From Comamonadaceae bacterium CG12_big_fil_rev_8_21_14_0_65_59_15 (lineage in GTDB: Bacteria; Pseudomonadota; Gammaproteobacteria; Burkholderiales; Burkholderiaceae_C): 64,000 nt of DNA. Each line of letters starts with the position of its first letter. Position 1 is the first letter of the stretch. Under the pieces are notes generated by a model. The model saw nothing but the letters and a program-made list of their open reading frames with translations, was not told the origin of the DNA and did no database searches. The translations under genes and the position numbers were made by a program. Positions 16,824-26,877 of the stretch are shown piece after piece. The stretch covers positions 1 to 64,000 of the forward strand of contig PCUV01000049.1 of assembly GCA_002786915.1 (NCBI GenBank), in the 5' to 3' direction.

Positions 16824-17038
16824 GACACGTCTTGCAACACATCATCTTCCGTCAGCCAGCCTGCGGCGCGCGCCAACGGTGCCAATTGGGCTTGGCTTTG
16901 ACGCAGCGAATCTCGTAAGCGATGTGCACGCAGTGCCTCACGCACCACCTCACTGCGTGACTTACCGCTGTGATGACATAGCATATCAAGCCCTTGGGTT
17001 TCTGCATCTGACAAGCGAACGGTTAACGTGGTTTGCAT
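16820..17038 (-). CDS. Ribbon-helix-helix antitoxin
   Basis: A 72-residue protein with TTLTVRLSDAETQGLDMLC and GKSRSEVVREALRAH, the strand-helix-helix DNA-binding fold of CopG/Arc-like antitoxins. ATG 17038 is chosen over longer forms because AAAGGGG lies just before it. It is divergent from cas2 across a 91-bp gap that must hold both promoters, so repression by this antitoxin could also affect cas2 transcription (inference). Confidence 0.83.
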   Translation of the reverse strand: MQTTLTVRLSDAETQGLDMLCHHSGKSRSEVVREALRAHRLRDSLRQSQAQLAPLARAAGWLTEDDVLQDVS

Positions 17039-17129
17039 CGTAATTACCCCTTTTGTACGACAGTGTAATACGCGCACAGCAAGCTTGCCGCACCCCACAA
17101 AACCGGCGCGCCGCCCAACAATAGCGGCC

Positions 17130-17414
17130 ATGACCCAACGCCTGCTGCACCTGGCCTGCTACGACATCGCTGAACCGCACCGGCTGGTGGCCGCGCTGAA
17201 GCTGGCGCGCGTGTATGCCACCGGCGGGCAAAAGTCGGTGCACGAACTGTTTTTGAGCGTGGCCGAGCGCATCACCCTGATCGACGACATGCGCGCCCTG
17301 CTGGACCTGGGCACCGACCGCTTCATGCTGCTGCGGCTGGACCCGCGCAGCCGCGTGCATACCCTGGGCAAAGCCGTGCAACCCGCCGACCCGGACTATT
17401 TTTATGTTGGATAA
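17130..17414 (+). CDS. cas2: Cas2 (first copy)
   Basis: The 94-residue protein has a ferredoxin-like Cas2 fold: LHLACYDIAEPHRL at the N-terminus with the conserved Asp after the first strand, GGQKSVHELFL, and a C-terminal VHTLGKAV strand. Cas2 dimers bridge two Cas1 dimers in the spacer-integration complex. ATG 17130 is chosen because the upstream extension has no Cas2 features. It differs clearly from the second Cas2 at 19322. Confidence 0.9.
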   Translation: MTQRLLHLACYDIAEPHRLVAALKLARVYATGGQKSVHELFLSVAERITLIDDMRALLDLGTDRFMLLRLDPRSRVHTLGKAVQPADPDYFYVG

Positions 17415-17432
17415 AAGGATAAAAGGGTGAGG

Positions 17433-17497
17433 ATAAAAGGGGACGCTACCCTTTTTTGACCCTTTTTTGACGAAAAAAGGGTAGCGTCCCCTTTTAT
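17433..17497. repeat. Perfect 25-bp inverted repeat between cas2 and cas1
   Basis: Bases 17433-17457 and 17473-17497 are exact reverse complements with a 15-base loop. The arms contain GGGGACGCTACCC and a run of six T. As RNA this is a very stable hairpin in the 92-bp gap between the genes, ending 9 bp before the cas1 ATG. The GGTAGCGTCCCC core recalls REP elements mobilised by RAYT transposases, although no such gene is present. Confidence 0.9.
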
Positions 17498-17506
17498 CTT
17501 TATCTT

Positions 17507-18529
17507 ATGAGCACACTTGTTCTGGACCGCGCGCAGCTTGAAGTCAAATCCGAAGGCGACACCCTGGCCCTGTACGAGGCCGGTGTGCGCCGTGGCACCG
17601 TGCCCATCAAGCTGATCGACCGCTGCGTCATCCACGGCGCGCAAACCCGCCTGGACAGCGGTGTGCTGATGAAGCTGGCCGAAGCCGGCGTGACCACCGT
17701 GCTGATGAGCCCGCGCCAGCCGCGCCGCGTGGCGCTGGTGCTGGGCAGCCAGCACAACGACGCCGCCGTGCGCCTGGCGCAGGCCCAGCGCGTGATGGAT
17801 GAGGCCGCCTGCCGCCAGTGGGCACTGGCCCTGGTGCGCAGCAAAATCACGCGCCAGCGCCGCACCCTGCGCACGCTGCAAGCGGCGCGCCCCGATGCAC
17901 GCAAACCGCTGTTTGACGCGCTGCAAAGTCTGGACGGCATCCTCAACACCCTTCGCAGCGAGGGCGCAGCTCCTACACAAAACCAACCCCCACAGAACCT
18001 GCCAAACCTGCCCACCCTGCTGGGCCTGGAAGGCGCTGCCGCACGCGCCTACTTTGGCGGCCTGGCCGGGGTGTTTGCCCCGGCGCTGCAATTTACCGGG
18101 CGCAACCGCCGCCCGCCGCGCGACCCGGTCAACGTCTGCCTGAGCCTGAGCTACACCATGGTGCACCTGCAAGCGGTGCAGGCCTGCGTAGCCGCCGGGC
18201 TCGACCCCATGCTGGGCTTTTACCACCGCCCCAGTTTTGGCCGCGAAAGCCTGGCCAGCGACCTGATCGAACCGCTGCGCGCCGCCATCGACCTGTGGGT
18301 GTGGGAGCTGTTGCGCAGCCGCACGCTGCGCGAAGACCACTTTTCCATCGACAAAGGCGCGTGCCTGCTGGGCAAGGCCGGGCGCAGCATCTATTACGCC
18401 GCATGGGAACAAGCCAGCGCCCCGTGGTGGCGCTACCTGCGCGCGCAATGCCAGGCGCTGGCACGCAGCCTGCGCCAGCAGGGCCTGGTGTGGCTGGCCA
18501 ACCCCGACGACGAGGACGAATTGTGCTGA
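17507..18529 (+). CDS. cas1: Cas1 integrase (catalytic copy)
   Basis: Cas1 joins new spacers to the array. The 340-residue protein has the N-terminal beta-sandwich (residues 1-80) and the helical catalytic domain with E175 (LLGLEGAAARAYFGG), H240 (GFYHRPSFG) and D252 (SLASDLIEP), the full metal-binding set. DPVNVCLSLSY and the PPRDP loop are also typical. It overlaps the next gene, a shorter Cas1-like protein, by 7 bp. No reverse transcriptase is fused. Confidence 0.95.
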   Translation: MSTLVLDRAQLEVKSEGDTLALYEAGVRRGTVPIKLIDRCVIHGAQTRLDSGVLMKLAEAGVTTVLMSPRQPRRVALVLGSQHNDAAVRLAQAQRVMDEAACRQWALALVRSKITRQRRTLRTLQAARPDARKPLFDALQSLDGILNTLRSEGAAPTQNQPPQNLPNLPTLLGLEGAAARAYFGGLAGVFAPALQFTGRNRRPPRDPVNVCLSLSYTMVHLQAVQACVAAGLDPMLGFYHRPSFGRESLASDLIEPLRAAIDLWVWELLRSRTLREDHFSIDKGACLLGKAGRSIYYAAWEQASAPWWRYLRAQCQALARSLRQQGLVWLANPDDEDELC

Positions 18530-19311
18530 ACACGCGCCACCCCAAACGCAGCGCCCAACCCGGCCCGGGCGCGCGCGCCCTGTACCTGGGCGGGCGCGAG
18601 CACAAACGCGTCACCTGTACCGACGCCGCGCTGGTGGTCACCAACGAGCGCGCGCAGGTACTGCGTTTTCCGCTGGCGCGGGTGGCACGCGTGGTGAGCA
18701 GCGCCGACGTGGTGGACTGGAGCGGCACCGCGCTGGCCCTGTGCATGCGCGCGGGCATTGGCATCACCTGGCTGGATGCGCGTGGTCAGGCGCTGGGCAG
18801 CCTGTATGCGCAACCGCGCCAAAGCGCCAGCCTGGCCACGGCGCTGGAGCTATGGAGCGAGCGCGCCGACGGCCCCGAGCGCTATCAAAACTGGCTGCGC
18901 GCGCGACGCATGGACACACTGGTACGCTGGCAACAAGAGCATCAGGATACGGTGACACCGCAGCAATGGGAAGCCACCAAGCGCGACTACGTCTATGGCG
19001 GCCACGTCCTGGTGCACCTGAACCCCGAACTGCGCAGCCTGTGCCTGGCCTATGTGGCCGCGCAGCTCAACAGCCACGGTTTGACCCCGCAACTGTGGGG
19101 ACCGCGCCTGCAAGCCATGAATCTGGACGAAGACCTGTGCAACCTGCTGTGGGCCGAGATGAACCTGGGTGCCGGCACGCTGGCCGACCAGACCACTGAC
19201 AGCGCCACCGCCACCGAACTGTTTGAACGCTGGAGCGCGCGCAACGCCAGCGCCCTCACCTTGCACCTGGTGCACCTGCACCGCACGGCGCTTAAAGCCA
19301 TGCACACCTGA
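18523..19311 (+). CDS. Second Cas1-like protein, apparently without full catalytic site
   Basis: Starting at GTG 18523 it encodes 262 residues. The N-terminal half aligns by eye with Cas1: LARVARVVSSADVVDWSGT, then LCMRAGIGITWLDARG, which mirrors the strand-helix-strand of Cas1 just upstream. In the C-terminal half, HGLTPQLWGPRLQAMNLDED occupies the place of GLDPMLGFYHRPSFG; the catalytic His becomes Arg and the Asp of DLIEP becomes Leu. The Glu may survive in WEATKRDYVYGG. It may be a structural partner in a mixed Cas1 dimer. The gene overlaps cas1 and is followed by the second cas2. Confidence 0.78.
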   Translation: MLNTRHPKRSAQPGPGARALYLGGREHKRVTCTDAALVVTNERAQVLRFPLARVARVVSSADVVDWSGTALALCMRAGIGITWLDARGQALGSLYAQPRQSASLATALELWSERADGPERYQNWLRARRMDTLVRWQQEHQDTVTPQQWEATKRDYVYGGHVLVHLNPELRSLCLAYVAAQLNSHGLTPQLWGPRLQAMNLDEDLCNLLWAEMNLGAGTLADQTTDSATATELFERWSARNASALTLHLVHLHRTALKAMHT

Positions 19312-19321
19312 GACAAGCACC

Positions 19322-19636
19322 ATGGCCGACAACCAAACCGCCCGCTACCTGGTCACCTACGATATTGCCAACCCCCGGCGTCTGGGCCGCGTCTTCAGGT
19401 TTCTAAAGAAGCACGGCGTACCGGTGCAATATTCGGTCTTTCTGGTGGAAAGCAATGCTGCCAAAATGTCCGAACTGATGGTCAAAATAGCCAAGTTGAT
19501 CCACCCCGACGCCGACGACGTGCGCGCCTACAAACTGCCAGACAACGGCTGGCAGATCAGCATGGGGGCCAGCATCCTGCCTGAAGACGTGCTGCCCGGT
19601 GGCTTGCTGATCAGCAGCGAGCACCGGCGCAAATAA
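19322..19636 (+). CDS. cas2: Cas2 (second copy)
   Basis: The 104-residue protein has YLVTYDIANPRRLGRVFRFL, the most typical Cas2 N-terminus, then PVQYSVFLVE. The C-terminal part is hydrophobic and ends SSEHRRK. It is more canonical than the Cas2 at 17130 and lies directly before the array leader. Ribosome binding is unclear; the ATG follows the Cas1-like stop by 10 bp. Confidence 0.9.
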   Translation: MADNQTARYLVTYDIANPRRLGRVFRFLKKHGVPVQYSVFLVESNAAKMSELMVKIAKLIHPDADDVRAYKLPDNGWQISMGASILPEDVLPGGLLISSEHRRK

Positions 19637-19839
19637 CCCCCCAAACCATGTCTAAAAAGTACATTTTTATAGCTACTGACGCAAGTGCAGCAAGCGCTAG
19701 AGGCTATCTTTGCACAGAGTCCCAAAGCGCATGAAACATCATCTATCATTGTCAAGGAAAGTTAGCCTTGCAAGCACCGTTAACAAGCGTCAACCACCCA
19801 GCCAACCCAATGACAACATTGATGATTTTGGCGGGTGCC
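19637..19839 (+). promoter_or_regulatory. CRISPR leader region
   Basis: The 203 bp between the second cas2 and the first repeat has no gene. Its left part contains a dispersed repeat copy (19665-19706); the right part is AT-richer, with a small inverted repeat CAAGG/CCTTG at 19753-19770. Array polarity (decayed repeats at the right end) places the leader here. I could not fix a promoter. Confidence 0.7.
19665..19706 (+). repeat. Dispersed palindromic repeat, copy in the leader
   Basis: TTTTATAGCTACTGACGC, then CAGCAAGCGCTAGAGGC, one of the best matches to the family consensus and the only intergenic copy I found in the CRISPR locus. Confidence 0.7.
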
Positions 19840-22800
19840 GAGTAAATACCAGCCCTGAATTCAAAGGGATTAAGACGCGATATATTCTATTATTAATAGT
19901 AACTTCTGAGAGTAAATACCAGCCCTGAATTCAAAGGGATTAAGACAATAATATTATCTTCAAGCATAACACGCCATGTGAGTAAATACCAGCCCTGAAT
20001 TCAAAGGGATTAAGACCTGTATGGAAACCTCAAGATACTGCAGAATATGAGTAAATACCAGCCCTGAATTCAAAGGGATTAAGACGATGGTGTAGGCTCG
20101 GCTCTCTGGTTTACGCACGAGTAAATACCAGCCCTGAATTCAAAGGGATTAAGACACTCGACTACTTTACTATTACTTAATTGCCTATGAGTAAATACCA
20201 GCCCTGAATTCAAAGGGATTAAGACCTATACGGCCGGCTTGCAGCGCCGTACCCCGGACGAGTAAATACCAGCCCTGAATTCAAAGGGATTAAGACGCCC
20301 TATCCGTAGCGCGGTTTTGCGCCACGAGAGAGTAAATACCAGCCCTGAATTCAAAGGGATTAAGACTGAAAGCGTTGGTGCCTAATGGATAAGCGTCCGA
20401 GTAAATACCAGCCCTGAATTCAAAGGGATTAAGACGCCTCGTCTTTATCGTCAAAGGCTACGTTTAAAGAGTAAATACCAGCCCTGAATTCAAAGGGATT
20501 AAGACTGTTGGCATGAGTTGGTAGTCACGCCCCTGCAGAGTAAATACCAGCCCTGAATTCAAAGGGATTAAGACGTCATCGAAATCGCGCGCTGGCTTGG
20601 ACCGTGATGGAGTAAATACCAGCCCTGAATTCAAAGGGATTAAGACCAGTGCCTCATGTTTAAATTCAAACCATGCAGTGAGTAAATACCAGCCCTGAAT
20701 TCAAAGGGATTAAGACTTCTATTATTAATAGTTATTTTTGGACAGTCAAAGAGTAAATACCAGCCCTGAATTCAAAGGGATTAAGACCTTGCTGTTCGCA
20801 AGTGCCTTGAAAATCTTTTCGAGTAAATACCAGCCCTGAATTCAAAGGGATTAAGACTCAACGATGCGCGCCGTCTCTGCCAGCAGGGTCTGAGTAAATA
20901 CCAGCCCTGAATTCAAAGGGATTAAGACCTGGACAGTAGCCTAGGTGCCGCGCGATGCGGTCGAGTAAATACCAGCCCTGAATTCAAAGGGATTAAGACG
21001 TCTACAGAGGCTGCGTCGAAATCAATATCAGAGTAAATACCAGCCCTGAATTCAAAGGGATTAAGACGCTAGGATCGGTGACGCATACGCTGCGCCAGAG
21101 CGAGTAAATACCAGCCCTGAATTCAAAGGGATTAAGACCTGTCGGGTGTAGTACAGCTTGCCGTGCAGGGTGAGTAAATACCAGCCCTGAATTCAAAGGG
21201 ATTAAGACAGCGCGTCTCCGCGAACTATTTCACCGTAGATGAGTAAATACCAGCCCTGAATTCAAAGGGATTAAGACCCTTGTCGGCTCCTACTTCGCTG
21301 ATAAGCGCGTCGAGTAAATACCAGCCCTGAATTCAAAGGGATTAAGACTACAGCCATTTGATTATGTATAATCCCTTTCGAGTAAATACCAGCCCTGAAT
21401 TCAAAGGGATTAAGACCCATCATAGTCCTCAAATATAATATCCATATCGAGTAAATACCAGCCCTGAATTCAAAGGGATTAAGACGATACAATAACATTA
21501 CCTTCAAACATAACGTGGAGTAAATACCAGCCCTGAATTCAAAGGGATTAAGACGATAGCCGCAACAGTTACACCGTTTTGGTAGGAGTAAATACCAGCC
21601 CTGAATTCAAAGGGATTAAGACCATACTCCAAATTCTAGGGTTAGTATCATAGTCTGAGTAAATACCAGCCCTGAATTCAAAGGGATTAAGACTTCACCT
21701 TGGTCACGCTGTTGTTGAAGTCCCGGCCGAGTAAATACCAGCCCTGAATTCAAAGGGATTAAGACGTGAGCTGCCCTTTAATTTTGGCTTCGAGTGCCGA
21801 GTAAATACCAGCCCTGAATTCAAAGGGATTAAGACCGGGCCAAGAGCTTGTACCCAGTGCGCACCTCGGGAGTAAATACCAGCCCTGAATTCAAAGGGAT
21901 TAAGACTGGCAGTGCCGAAAGTAGTGTCTGTTTCGCCGTTGAGTAAATACCAGCCCTGAATTCAAAGGGATTAAGACTTGGCTGCCTTGGCTGCAACGGC
22001 CTTATTGGCTGAGTAAATACCAGCCCTGAATTCAAAGGGATTAAGACCATCCATACTCTTTAATGCTAGAAAACACGGCAGGAGTAAATACCAGCCCTGA
22101 ATTCAAAGGGATTAAGACCTTGAACCGCATTATAAGTTTTATAACATCCAGGAGTAAATACCAGCCCTGAATTCAAAGGGATTAAGACCTATATTAGCCA
22201 TATAATAGTCCCCATAAGTATGAGTAAATACCAGCCCTGAATTCAAAGGGATTAAGACATTTAACTAACTCAGGGATATACTCGCAATAGGAGTAAATAC
22301 CAGCCCTGAATTCAAAGGGATTAAGACCAAACAACCATAAAAAAAGCGCAGTAAGTGCAAGAGTAAATACCAGCCCTGAATTCAAAGGGATTAAGACCTT
22401 TTTGGTAGCATACTCTTTTTTCACGTACACCGAGTAAATACCAGCCCTGAATTCAAAGGGATTAAGACCGTGTTATTTCTCCGTAGCTATTGCGTGTGAT
22501 TGGAGTAAATACCAGCCCTGAATTCAAAGGGATTAAGACGCGCGCTGCGGCAAGTGCGTCGCCGCGTGTTATTGAGTAAATACCAGCCCTGAATTCAAAG
22601 GGATTAAGACACTTTCATAATGAGCCTCCAGTATCGGGACAATTGAGTAAATACCAGCCCTGAATTCAAAGGGATTAAGACCTTGCGCCATGGATGGATA
22701 GTTACTTTGCCATGCTGAGTAAATACCAGCCCTGAATTCAAAGGGATTAAGACAGATCAGTCCCTATCATTGATGCTTCTTCAAAGGAGTAAATACCAGC

Positions 22801-24349
22801 CCTGAATTCAAAGGGATTAAGACAAAGCTCGTTAAAATGTGCAAGCGATTTTGTGGAGGAGTAAATACCAGCCCTGAATTCAAAGGGATTAAGACGACGC
22901 AGATCGTCCTTCGCTGCGTCGAACATTGGGAGTAAATACCAGTCCTGAATTCAAAGGGATTAAGACCCCAACAGAAATTGTTCTTTCGATTTTCGCAAGA
23001 GTAAATACCAGCCCTGAATTCAAAGGGATTAAGACATATCAGTTCCCTTTTATTTTGCGAGCTGAACATGAGTAAATACCAGCCCTGAATTCAAAGGGAT
23101 TAAGACAAGGTCATCTGCAGTCATGCTGGCATCTGGGTGAGTAAATACCAGCCCTGAATTCAAAGGGATTAAGACTACTGTGCCGGTACGTCACTGGTAT
23201 CAATCCAGCTGAGTAAATACCAGCCCTGAATTCAAAGGGATTAAGACGGGTGTTAAGCAGCGGGCCTGGTTTGGTTAGTCTGAGTAAATACCAGCCCTGA
23301 ATTCAAAGGGATTAAGACTCAACGGCATCAGCATCTTGATAGAAGTAAGCAGAGTAAATACCAGCCCTGAATTCAAAGGGATTAAGACCGTCATCGTATT
23401 CCCAAGCCGCCTTTTGCGCCTGGAGTAAATACCAGCCCTGAATTCAAAGGGATTAAGACATATCATTATACTTAATACGCTTTTGCTTCGGAGTAAATAC
23501 CAGCCCTGAATTCAAATGGATTAAGACTGAACAGCATTATATGTTTTCCAGCATCCGTACGAGTAAATACCAGCCCTGAATTCAAAGGGATTAAGACATT
23601 GATTCTAATATATTATCCCAATAGTCCCCGGGAGTAAATACCAGCCCTGAATTCAAAGGGATTAAGACGGCTCTGAGCTTTAACTTGCGCTTTTGATGGG
23701 AGTAAATACCAGCCCTGAATTCAAAGGGATTAAGACATCCCAGGCCGAAACAAACCCGCATTCTGCGCGGAGTAAATACCAGCCCTGAATTCAAAGGGAT
23801 TAAGACTCACGTTCATATACAACATGCTTCCAAATCGGGAGAGTAAATACCAGCCCTGAATTCAAAGGGATTAAGACTGCCCAACGCCACCTCAATAGCC
23901 TGCCCAAGCGAGTAAATACCAGCCCTGAATTCAAAGGGATTAAGACGCTGGCGTAGTAGTAAAACCCGCCCGTGTGATCGGAGTAAATACCAGCCCTGAA
24001 TTCAAAGGGATTAAGACACCCGCCCCACCGCATACATAAGGGCGGGGGCTGAGTAAATACCAGCCCTGAATTCAAAGGGATTAAGACACCCTGACTGGTA
24101 CAGGCCGAAAAACACGGCACAGAGTAAATACCAGCCCTGAATTAAAAGGGATTAAGACTGTTCATACGGTGGCTATTGGTTGGCTTCGGTGGAGTAAATA
24201 CCAGCCCTGAATTCAAAGGGATTAAGACGAGGGCGTTTGACAGAATCGGCAAAACAGCCGAGAGTAAATACCAGCCCTGAATTCAAAGGGATTAAGACCA
24301 CCGACTTCACCCGTAACCTCGCCGCGTTCGCTAAGTAAATACCAGCCCT
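19840..24349 (+). CRISPR. CRISPR array, 64 full repeats plus a truncated terminal repeat, 64 spacers
   Basis: I counted 64 repeats of 37 bp beginning GAGTAAATACCAGCCC and ending AAAGGGATTAAGAC, and one partial repeat (24333-24349) that keeps 17 bases. Spacers are 31-35 bp. Point variants occur in the repeats at 22930 (C to T), 23491 (G to T) and 24122 (C to A), all in the right-hand third. With the truncated last repeat this shows the leader is on the left and transcription runs rightwards, the direction of the cas genes. The last eight bases, ATTAAGAC, would be the crRNA 5' tag; they resemble the ATTGAAAC tags of other type III systems. The centre GAATTC is self-complementary, with CCCT/AGGG able to pair around it. 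Confidence 0.98.
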
Positions 24350-24402
24350 AACAAGTCAAATCTTTGCGAATCCGGGGAAGAATCCAGGCGCGTCAAATGA
24401 AT

Positions 24403-24430
24403 TTCCTCCCTCCCCCAAAGGCGGGAGGAA
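24403..24430. terminator. Hairpin between the array and clpA
   Basis: TTCCTCCC and GGGAGGAA form a perfect 8-bp stem with a 12-base loop, in the 122-bp gap where the array transcript and the clpA transcript converge. It could serve both strands. It shares a core with the hairpin at 5715-5736. Confidence 0.5.
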
Positions 24431-24471
24431 GTCATGCAAAGCCCAACGTTTCCGTCTTGTCCGGCTTGGGT

Positions 24472-26796
24472 TTAACCAACCGCGACTTCTTGTGCCTCGG
24501 GCTTGGCCTTGCCTTCGCGCTTGGGCAGCGGCGAGATGTCGAGCAACACCTCAGTTTTGCTCTCGTCCTTGTCGTCCAGATCGACGTTCAGGCGACCACC
24601 GTCAACCAGTCGGCCAAACAGCAGCTCGTCGGCCAGCGCACGGCGAATGGTGTCCTGAATCAGGCGCTGCATCGGGCGCGCGCCCATCAGGGGGTCAAAC
24701 CCCTTCTTGGCCAGGTGCTTGCGCAGCTTGTCGGTAAAGGTCACCTCGACCTTCTTGTCGGCCAGTTGTGCTTCGAGCTGCAGCAGGAACTTGTCCACCA
24801 CGCGCAGGATCACGTTTTCGTCCAGCGCCTTGAAGCTGACGATGGCGTCGAGCCGGTTGCGGAATTCGGGCGTGAACATGCGTTTGATGTCGGCCATTTC
24901 GTCGCCCGACTCGCGCGGGTTAGTAAAGCCGATGGTCGCCTTGGCCATGGTCTCAGCACCGGCGTTGGTGGTCATGACGATGATGACGTTGCGGAAATCC
25001 GCCTTGCGCCCGTTGTTGTCGGTCAGCGTGCCGTGGTCCATCACCTGCAGCAACACGTTAAAGATCGCCGGATGCGCTTTTTCAATTTCATCGAGCAGCA
25101 GCACGCAATGCGGTTTTTTGGTAATCGCCTCGGTCAGCAGACCACCCTGATCGAATCCCACATACCCGGGGGGCGCACCGATCAGGCGGCTCACGGCGTG
25201 CTGCTCCATGTACTCGCTCATGTCAAAGCGGATCAGCTCGATGCCCATGATGTAGGCGAGCTGTTTGGCCGCTTCGGTCTTGCCCACACCGGTGGGGCCA
25301 CTGAACAGGAAGCAGCCAATCGGCTTGTCGCCCTTGCCCAGGCCAGAGCGCGCCATCTTGACGCTGGAGCTAAGCATGTCAAGCGCCTTGTCTTGCCCAA
25401 ACACCACATTTCTGAGGTCACGCTCGAGCGTCTTGAGTTTGCCGCGGTCGTCGTGCGACACGTTGGCCGACGGAATGCGGGCAATCTTGGCGACAATTTC
25501 TTCCACTTCGGCCTTGCTGATGATCTTTTTACGCTTGCTTGCGGGCAGGATGCGCTGCGCCGCACCGGCCTCGTCGATCACGTCGATGGCCTTGTCGGGC
25601 AAGTGCCGGTCGTTGATGTACTTGGCGCTCAGTTCGGCGGCGGCCTGCAACGCACCCAGCGCGTACTTGACGCTGTGGTGTTCTTCAAAGCGCGACTTGA
25701 GCCCCTTGAGGATGTCAATGGTTTGCTCCACCGTAGGTTCCACCACATCCACTTTTTGAAAGCGTCGGCTCAGCGCCGCGTCTTTTTCAAAGATGCCACG
25801 GTATTCGGTAAAGGTGGTGGCGCCAATGCACTTGAGCGCGCCCGAGCCCAGCGCCGGTTTGAGCAGGTTGGACGCGTCCAGCGTGCCGCCCGAGGCCGCC
25901 CCGGCGCCAATCAGGGTGTGGATTTCGTCGATGAACAAGATGGCGTTGGGCTTGTCCTTGAGGCTCTTGAGCACACCTTTGAGGCGCTGTTCAAAGTCGC
26001 CGCGGTATTTGGTGCCCGCCAGCAGTGCCCCCATGTCGAGCGAATAAACGATCGACTCGGCCAGAATCTCGGGCACCTCTTTTTGCGTGATACGCCAGGC
26101 CAGTCCTTCGGCAATCGCGGTTTTGCCGACACCCGCTTCGCCCACCAGCAGCGGGTTGTTCTTGCGCCGACGACACAAAATTTGGATCACACGCTCAACC
26201 TCGTACTCGCGCCCGATCAGTGGGTCGATCTTGCCGTCTTTGGACAACTGGTTGAGGTTCTGCGTGTACTGCTCCAGCGGTGAAGATTTTTCGCCCCGCT
26301 CGGACCCTTCTTCGGCCTCGGCAGGTACTTCACCAGATTTGACCGGCTCAGGCGGATCGCTTTTTTTGATGCCGTGCGCAATGAAGTTAACCACGTCCAG
26401 CCTTGTGACACCTTGCTGGTGCAGGTAATACACGGCGTGCGAGTCTTTTTCGCCAAAAATGGCCACCAGCACGTTGGCGCCGGTCACTTCTTTCTTGCCG
26501 CTGCCGGTGGACTGCACGTGCATGATGGCGCGCTGAATGACACGCTGAAACCCCAGCGTGGGCTGCGTGTCCACGTCGTCGCTGCCGGCCACCTGCGGCG
26601 TGTTGTCCTTGATGAAAACCACCAGTGACTTGCGCAAATCGTCAATATTGGCCGAGCAGGCGCGCAACACCTCAGACGCGCTGGGGTTGTCCAGCAGCGC
26701 CAGCAAAAGGTGCTCTACCGTGATGAATTCATGGCGCTGCTGACGTGCCTCAACAAACGCCATGTGCAGACTGACTTCCAATTCTTGTGCAATCAT
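24472..26796 (-). CDS. clpA: ATP-dependent Clp protease ATP-binding subunit ClpA
   Basis: ClpA is the AAA+ unfoldase that feeds substrates to ClpP in the cytoplasm. The 774-residue protein has the N-domain ([15 protein letters not shown]), then AAA module 1 with GEAGVGKT at 219-226 and [13 protein letters not shown], and module 2 with GPTGVGKT at 500-507 and [11 protein letters not shown]. The C-terminus has the sensor-2 region [11 protein letters not shown]. clpS lies 81 bp upstream on the same strand, so they probably form one unit. Confidence 0.98.
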   Translation of the reverse strand: MIAQELEVSLHMAFVEARQQRHEFITVEHLLLALLDNPSASEVLRACSANIDDLRKSLVVFIKDNTPQVAGSDDVDTQPTLGFQRVIQRAIMHVQSTGSGKKEVTGANVLVAIFGEKDSHAVYYLHQQGVTRLDVVNFIAHGIKKSDPPEPVKSGEVPAEAEEGSERGEKSSPLEQYTQNLNQLSKDGKIDPLIGREYEVERVIQILCRRRKNNPLLVGEAGVGKTAIAEGLAWRITQKEVPEILAESIVYSLDMGALLAGTKYRGDFEQRLKGVLKSLKDKPNAILFIDEIHTLIGAGAASGGTLDASNLLKPALGSGALKCIGATTFTEYRGIFEKDAALSRRFQKVDVVEPTVEQTIDILKGLKSRFEEHHSVKYALGALQAAAELSAKYINDRHLPDKAIDVIDEAGAAQRILPASKRKKIISKAEVEEIVAKIARIPSANVSHDDRGKLKTLERDLRNVVFGQDKALDMLSSSVKMARSGLGKGDKPIGCFLFSGPTGVGKTEAAKQLAYIMGIELIRFDMSEYMEQHAVSRLIGAPPGYVGFDQGGLLTEAITKKPHCVLLLDEIEKAHPAIFNVLLQVMDHGTLTDNNGRKADFRNVIIVMTTNAGAETMAKATIGFTNPRESGDEMADIKRMFTPEFRNRLDAIVSFKALDENVILRVVDKFLLQLEAQLADKKVEVTFTDKLRKHLAKKGFDPLMGARPMQRLIQDTIRRALADELLFGRLVDGGRLNVDLDDKDESKTEVLLDISPLPKREGKAKPEAQEVAVG

Positions 26797-26877
26797 GAAA
26801 TTCCTTCAATGGCTCTTGCGTGAGCGTTTACTTTAATCTGAATTGAAATCAGCGATCCGACAAACTGTCTTATACCC

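Noticed and set aside
17402..18448. A 348-codon - strand frame opposite cas1
   Set aside because: Shadow of cas1, which has a full catalytic set.
21002..24120. Several - strand open frames across the CRISPR array that repeat LNPFEFRAGIYS or LIPLNSGLVFT
   Set aside because: They are translations of the CRISPR repeats and spacers, not genes.
19840..24349. Reverse orientation of the CRISPR array (repeat starting GTCTTAATCCC)
   Set aside because: The truncated and mutated repeats are at the right end, and the + strand repeat ends in a tag like other type III arrays, so transcription from the left is better supported.
24364..26283. A 639-codon + strand open frame opposite clpA
   Set aside because: It is a shadow of the clpA coding sequence; no domain or ribosome site, and clpA is certain.
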